DNA from: Mixta calida
GTDB taxonomy: Bacteria > Pseudomonadota > Gammaproteobacteria > Enterobacterales > Enterobacteriaceae
Reading direction: 5' to 3'
Length of the DNA: 64,000 nt
NCBI RefSeq assembly: GCF_002953215.1
Contig: NZ_CP026378.1
Location: 974,540-1,038,539, forward strand
Shown one piece after another: positions 61,721 through 64,000 of the stretch. The notes under the pieces are model-generated. The model saw only the letters and a list, made by a program, of their open reading frames with translations, did no database searches and was not told where the DNA came from. The number at the start of each line of letters is the position of its first letter. Position 1 is the stretch's first letter. The position numbers were made by a program, and so were the translations under genes.

Positions 61721-61748
61721 TTGTCAGCCCCGAATTACTCCCTATAAT
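61721..61748 (+). promoter_or_regulatory. rrn P1 promoter
   Basis: TTGTCA (61721-61726), a 16-base spacer, TATAAT (61743-61748) and a GC-rich discriminator. An A-rich stretch just upstream (61700-61715) could be an UP element. This is the growth-rate and ppGpp/DksA-controlled rRNA promoter. Confidence 0.85.
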
Positions 61749-61843
61749 GCGCCTCCATCGACACGGCACAACGGCTTACGCCATGCGGTGTTGAGCGGTT
61801 CAGCGAAGTCTGAATCGCCGGAGAAAAACTTCTGAAAAAGGGG

Positions 61844-61871
61844 TTGACTCTGAAAGAGGAAAGCGTAATAT
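61844..61871 (+). promoter_or_regulatory. rrn P2 promoter
   Basis: TTGACT (61844-61849), a 16-base spacer, and TAATAT (61866-61871), about 120 bases after P1, the usual enterobacterial distance. Confidence 0.8.
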
Positions 61872-61910
61872 ACGCCACCTCGCGACAACGGCACGAAACG
61901 CCGGTCGCAC

Positions 61911-61923
61911 CGCTCTTTAACAA
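61911..61923 (+). promoter_or_regulatory. rrn leader boxA antiterminator
   Basis: CGCTCTTTAACAA matches boxA (TGCTCTTTAACA), which loads NusB-S10 for rRNA antitermination. Confidence 0.85.
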
Positions 61924-61925
61924 TT

Positions 61926-61949
61926 TATCAGACAATCTGTGTGGGCACT
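61926..61949 (+). repeat. 16S processing stem, 5' arm (RNase III)
   Basis: 24 bases that are the reverse complement of 63608-63631 except for one position, which still forms a G-U pair. Brings the two sides of 16S together for RNase III cleavage of the precursor. Confidence 0.85.
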
Positions 61950-62042
61950 CACAGGACGGATATCGCAAAACACATTTGCAGTATCAAGTCTCAGGAGTGA
62001 ACACGTAATTCATTACGACGTTTTTCTATGAGCATCAGACTT

Positions 62043-63585
<1,543 letters not shown>

Positions 63586-63607
63586 CCAAGCTGATACCTT
63601 CCCGTGC

Positions 63608-63631
63608 AGTGCTCACACAGATTGTCTGATA
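63608..63631 (+). repeat. 16S processing stem, 3' arm (RNase III)
   Basis: Pairs with 61926-61949 over 24 bases (23 Watson-Crick and one G-U). Confidence 0.85.
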
Positions 63632-63658
63632 GAAATTAACGAGCAGTAAAATCCCGGC

Positions 63659-63735
<77 letters not shown>

Positions 63736-63847
63736 ATTCCTTCCAGTACGGCGTTATGGTTCCGGCTTGCATAGTTTACTATGCTTCGCGAAACCATGCC
63801 TTGTCCTGAACGGAATTAAAGGTTAACGGTGATTTTACAGTATATCT

Positions 63848-63923
63848 GGGGCTATAGCTCAGCTGGGAGAGCGCCTGCTTTGCACGCAGGAGGTCAGCGG
63901 TTCGATCCCGCTTAGCTCCACCA
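63848..63923 (+). tRNA. alaV: tRNA-Ala (UGC)
   Basis: 76 bases ending in encoded CCA. Anticodon TGC in CTTTGCACG. T stem is AGCGG / CCGCT, where E. coli has TGCGG / CCGCA: a compensated pair swap that keeps the stem. Second spacer tRNA. Symbol by position only. Confidence 0.96.
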
Positions 63924-63980
63924 TCAACGTCAGGTTGATGACCACTCCAGAATACATTCACGAATGTATTGTGCAGTATT

Positions 63981-63992
63981 TGCTCTTTAACA
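63981..63992 (+). promoter_or_regulatory. boxA in the 16S-23S spacer
   Basis: TGCTCTTTAACA, a perfect boxA, just before the window end; the 23S gene should start about 190 bases or more further on. Confidence 0.85.
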
Positions 63993-64000
63993 ATCCGGAA

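Noticed and set aside
63751-63800. Stem-loop between the two spacer tRNAs as a regulatory RNA
   Set aside because: Stems in this place (GCATAG / CTATGC with outer pairing) are normal rRNA-tRNA processing spacers.

Overview
This window is a contiguous piece of enterobacterial core chromosome. It is GC-rich and follows, gene for gene, the Escherichia coli order from gluQ/dksA to the start of the rrnH operon. Protein sequences, the 16S gene and the short gaps point to Enterobacterales, most likely Erwiniaceae (Pantoea, Mixta or Erwinia type); genus is an inference. I see no insertion sequence, prophage, integron, CRISPR array, toxin-antitoxin pair or restriction system.

Layout. 1-2861 (minus): thpR-sfsA-dksA-gluQ. 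2938-8009 (plus): hrpB and mrcB (PBP1b). 8010-8579: gap with the mrcB terminator, a relic of a methyl-accepting chemotaxis protein with its own terminator, and a Fur-type site. 8580-14527: the fhuACDB ferrichrome uptake operon. 14606-19517: hemL (minus), clcA and erpA (plus), mtnN-btuF (minus). 19623-24074 (plus): dgt, degP and cdaR. 24112-29350 (minus): yaeH, dapD, glnD and map. 29621-35411 (plus): rpsB leader, rpsB, tsf, pyrH, frr, dxr and uppS. 35430-49416 (plus): the envelope and lipid block cdsA-rseP-bamA-skp-lpxD-fabZ-lpxA-lpxB-rnhB-dnaE-accA. 49576-53986 (plus): ldcC, yaeR, tilS and a small c-type cytochrome. 54019-61104: rof and yaeP (minus), arfB (plus), proS, trmO-rcsF and metNIQ (minus). 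61105-64000 (plus): gmhB, then an rRNA operon with P1/P2, boxA, 16S, tRNA-Ile(GAU) and tRNA-Ala(UGC); 23S lies past the window end.

The genes form functional groups: translation (rpsB, tsf, frr, map, tilS, proS, gluQ, arfB, trmO, rRNA/tRNA), envelope biogenesis and its stress response (mrcB, uppS, cdsA, rseP, bamA, skp, lpxD/A/B, fabZ, degP, rcsF, gmhB), iron, heme and Fe-S (fhu, hemL, erpA), and methionine/B12 uptake (metNIQ, btuF, mtnN).

The most important caution is that four genes (fhuA, degP, uppS, dnaE) are each broken by one missing base in a short C or G run, while both flanking halves are intact. Two of them are essential, so base-calling or assembly errors are much more likely than gene death. 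I did not find a convincing undescribed system. The best non-routine items are the chemoreceptor relic, a c-type cytochrome coupled to tilS, a three-hairpin tsf leader, a likely GTG start for the short PBP1b form, a glutamine-rich PBP1b tail, sigma-E-like promoters at degP and inside rseP, and a 24-bp 16S processing stem.
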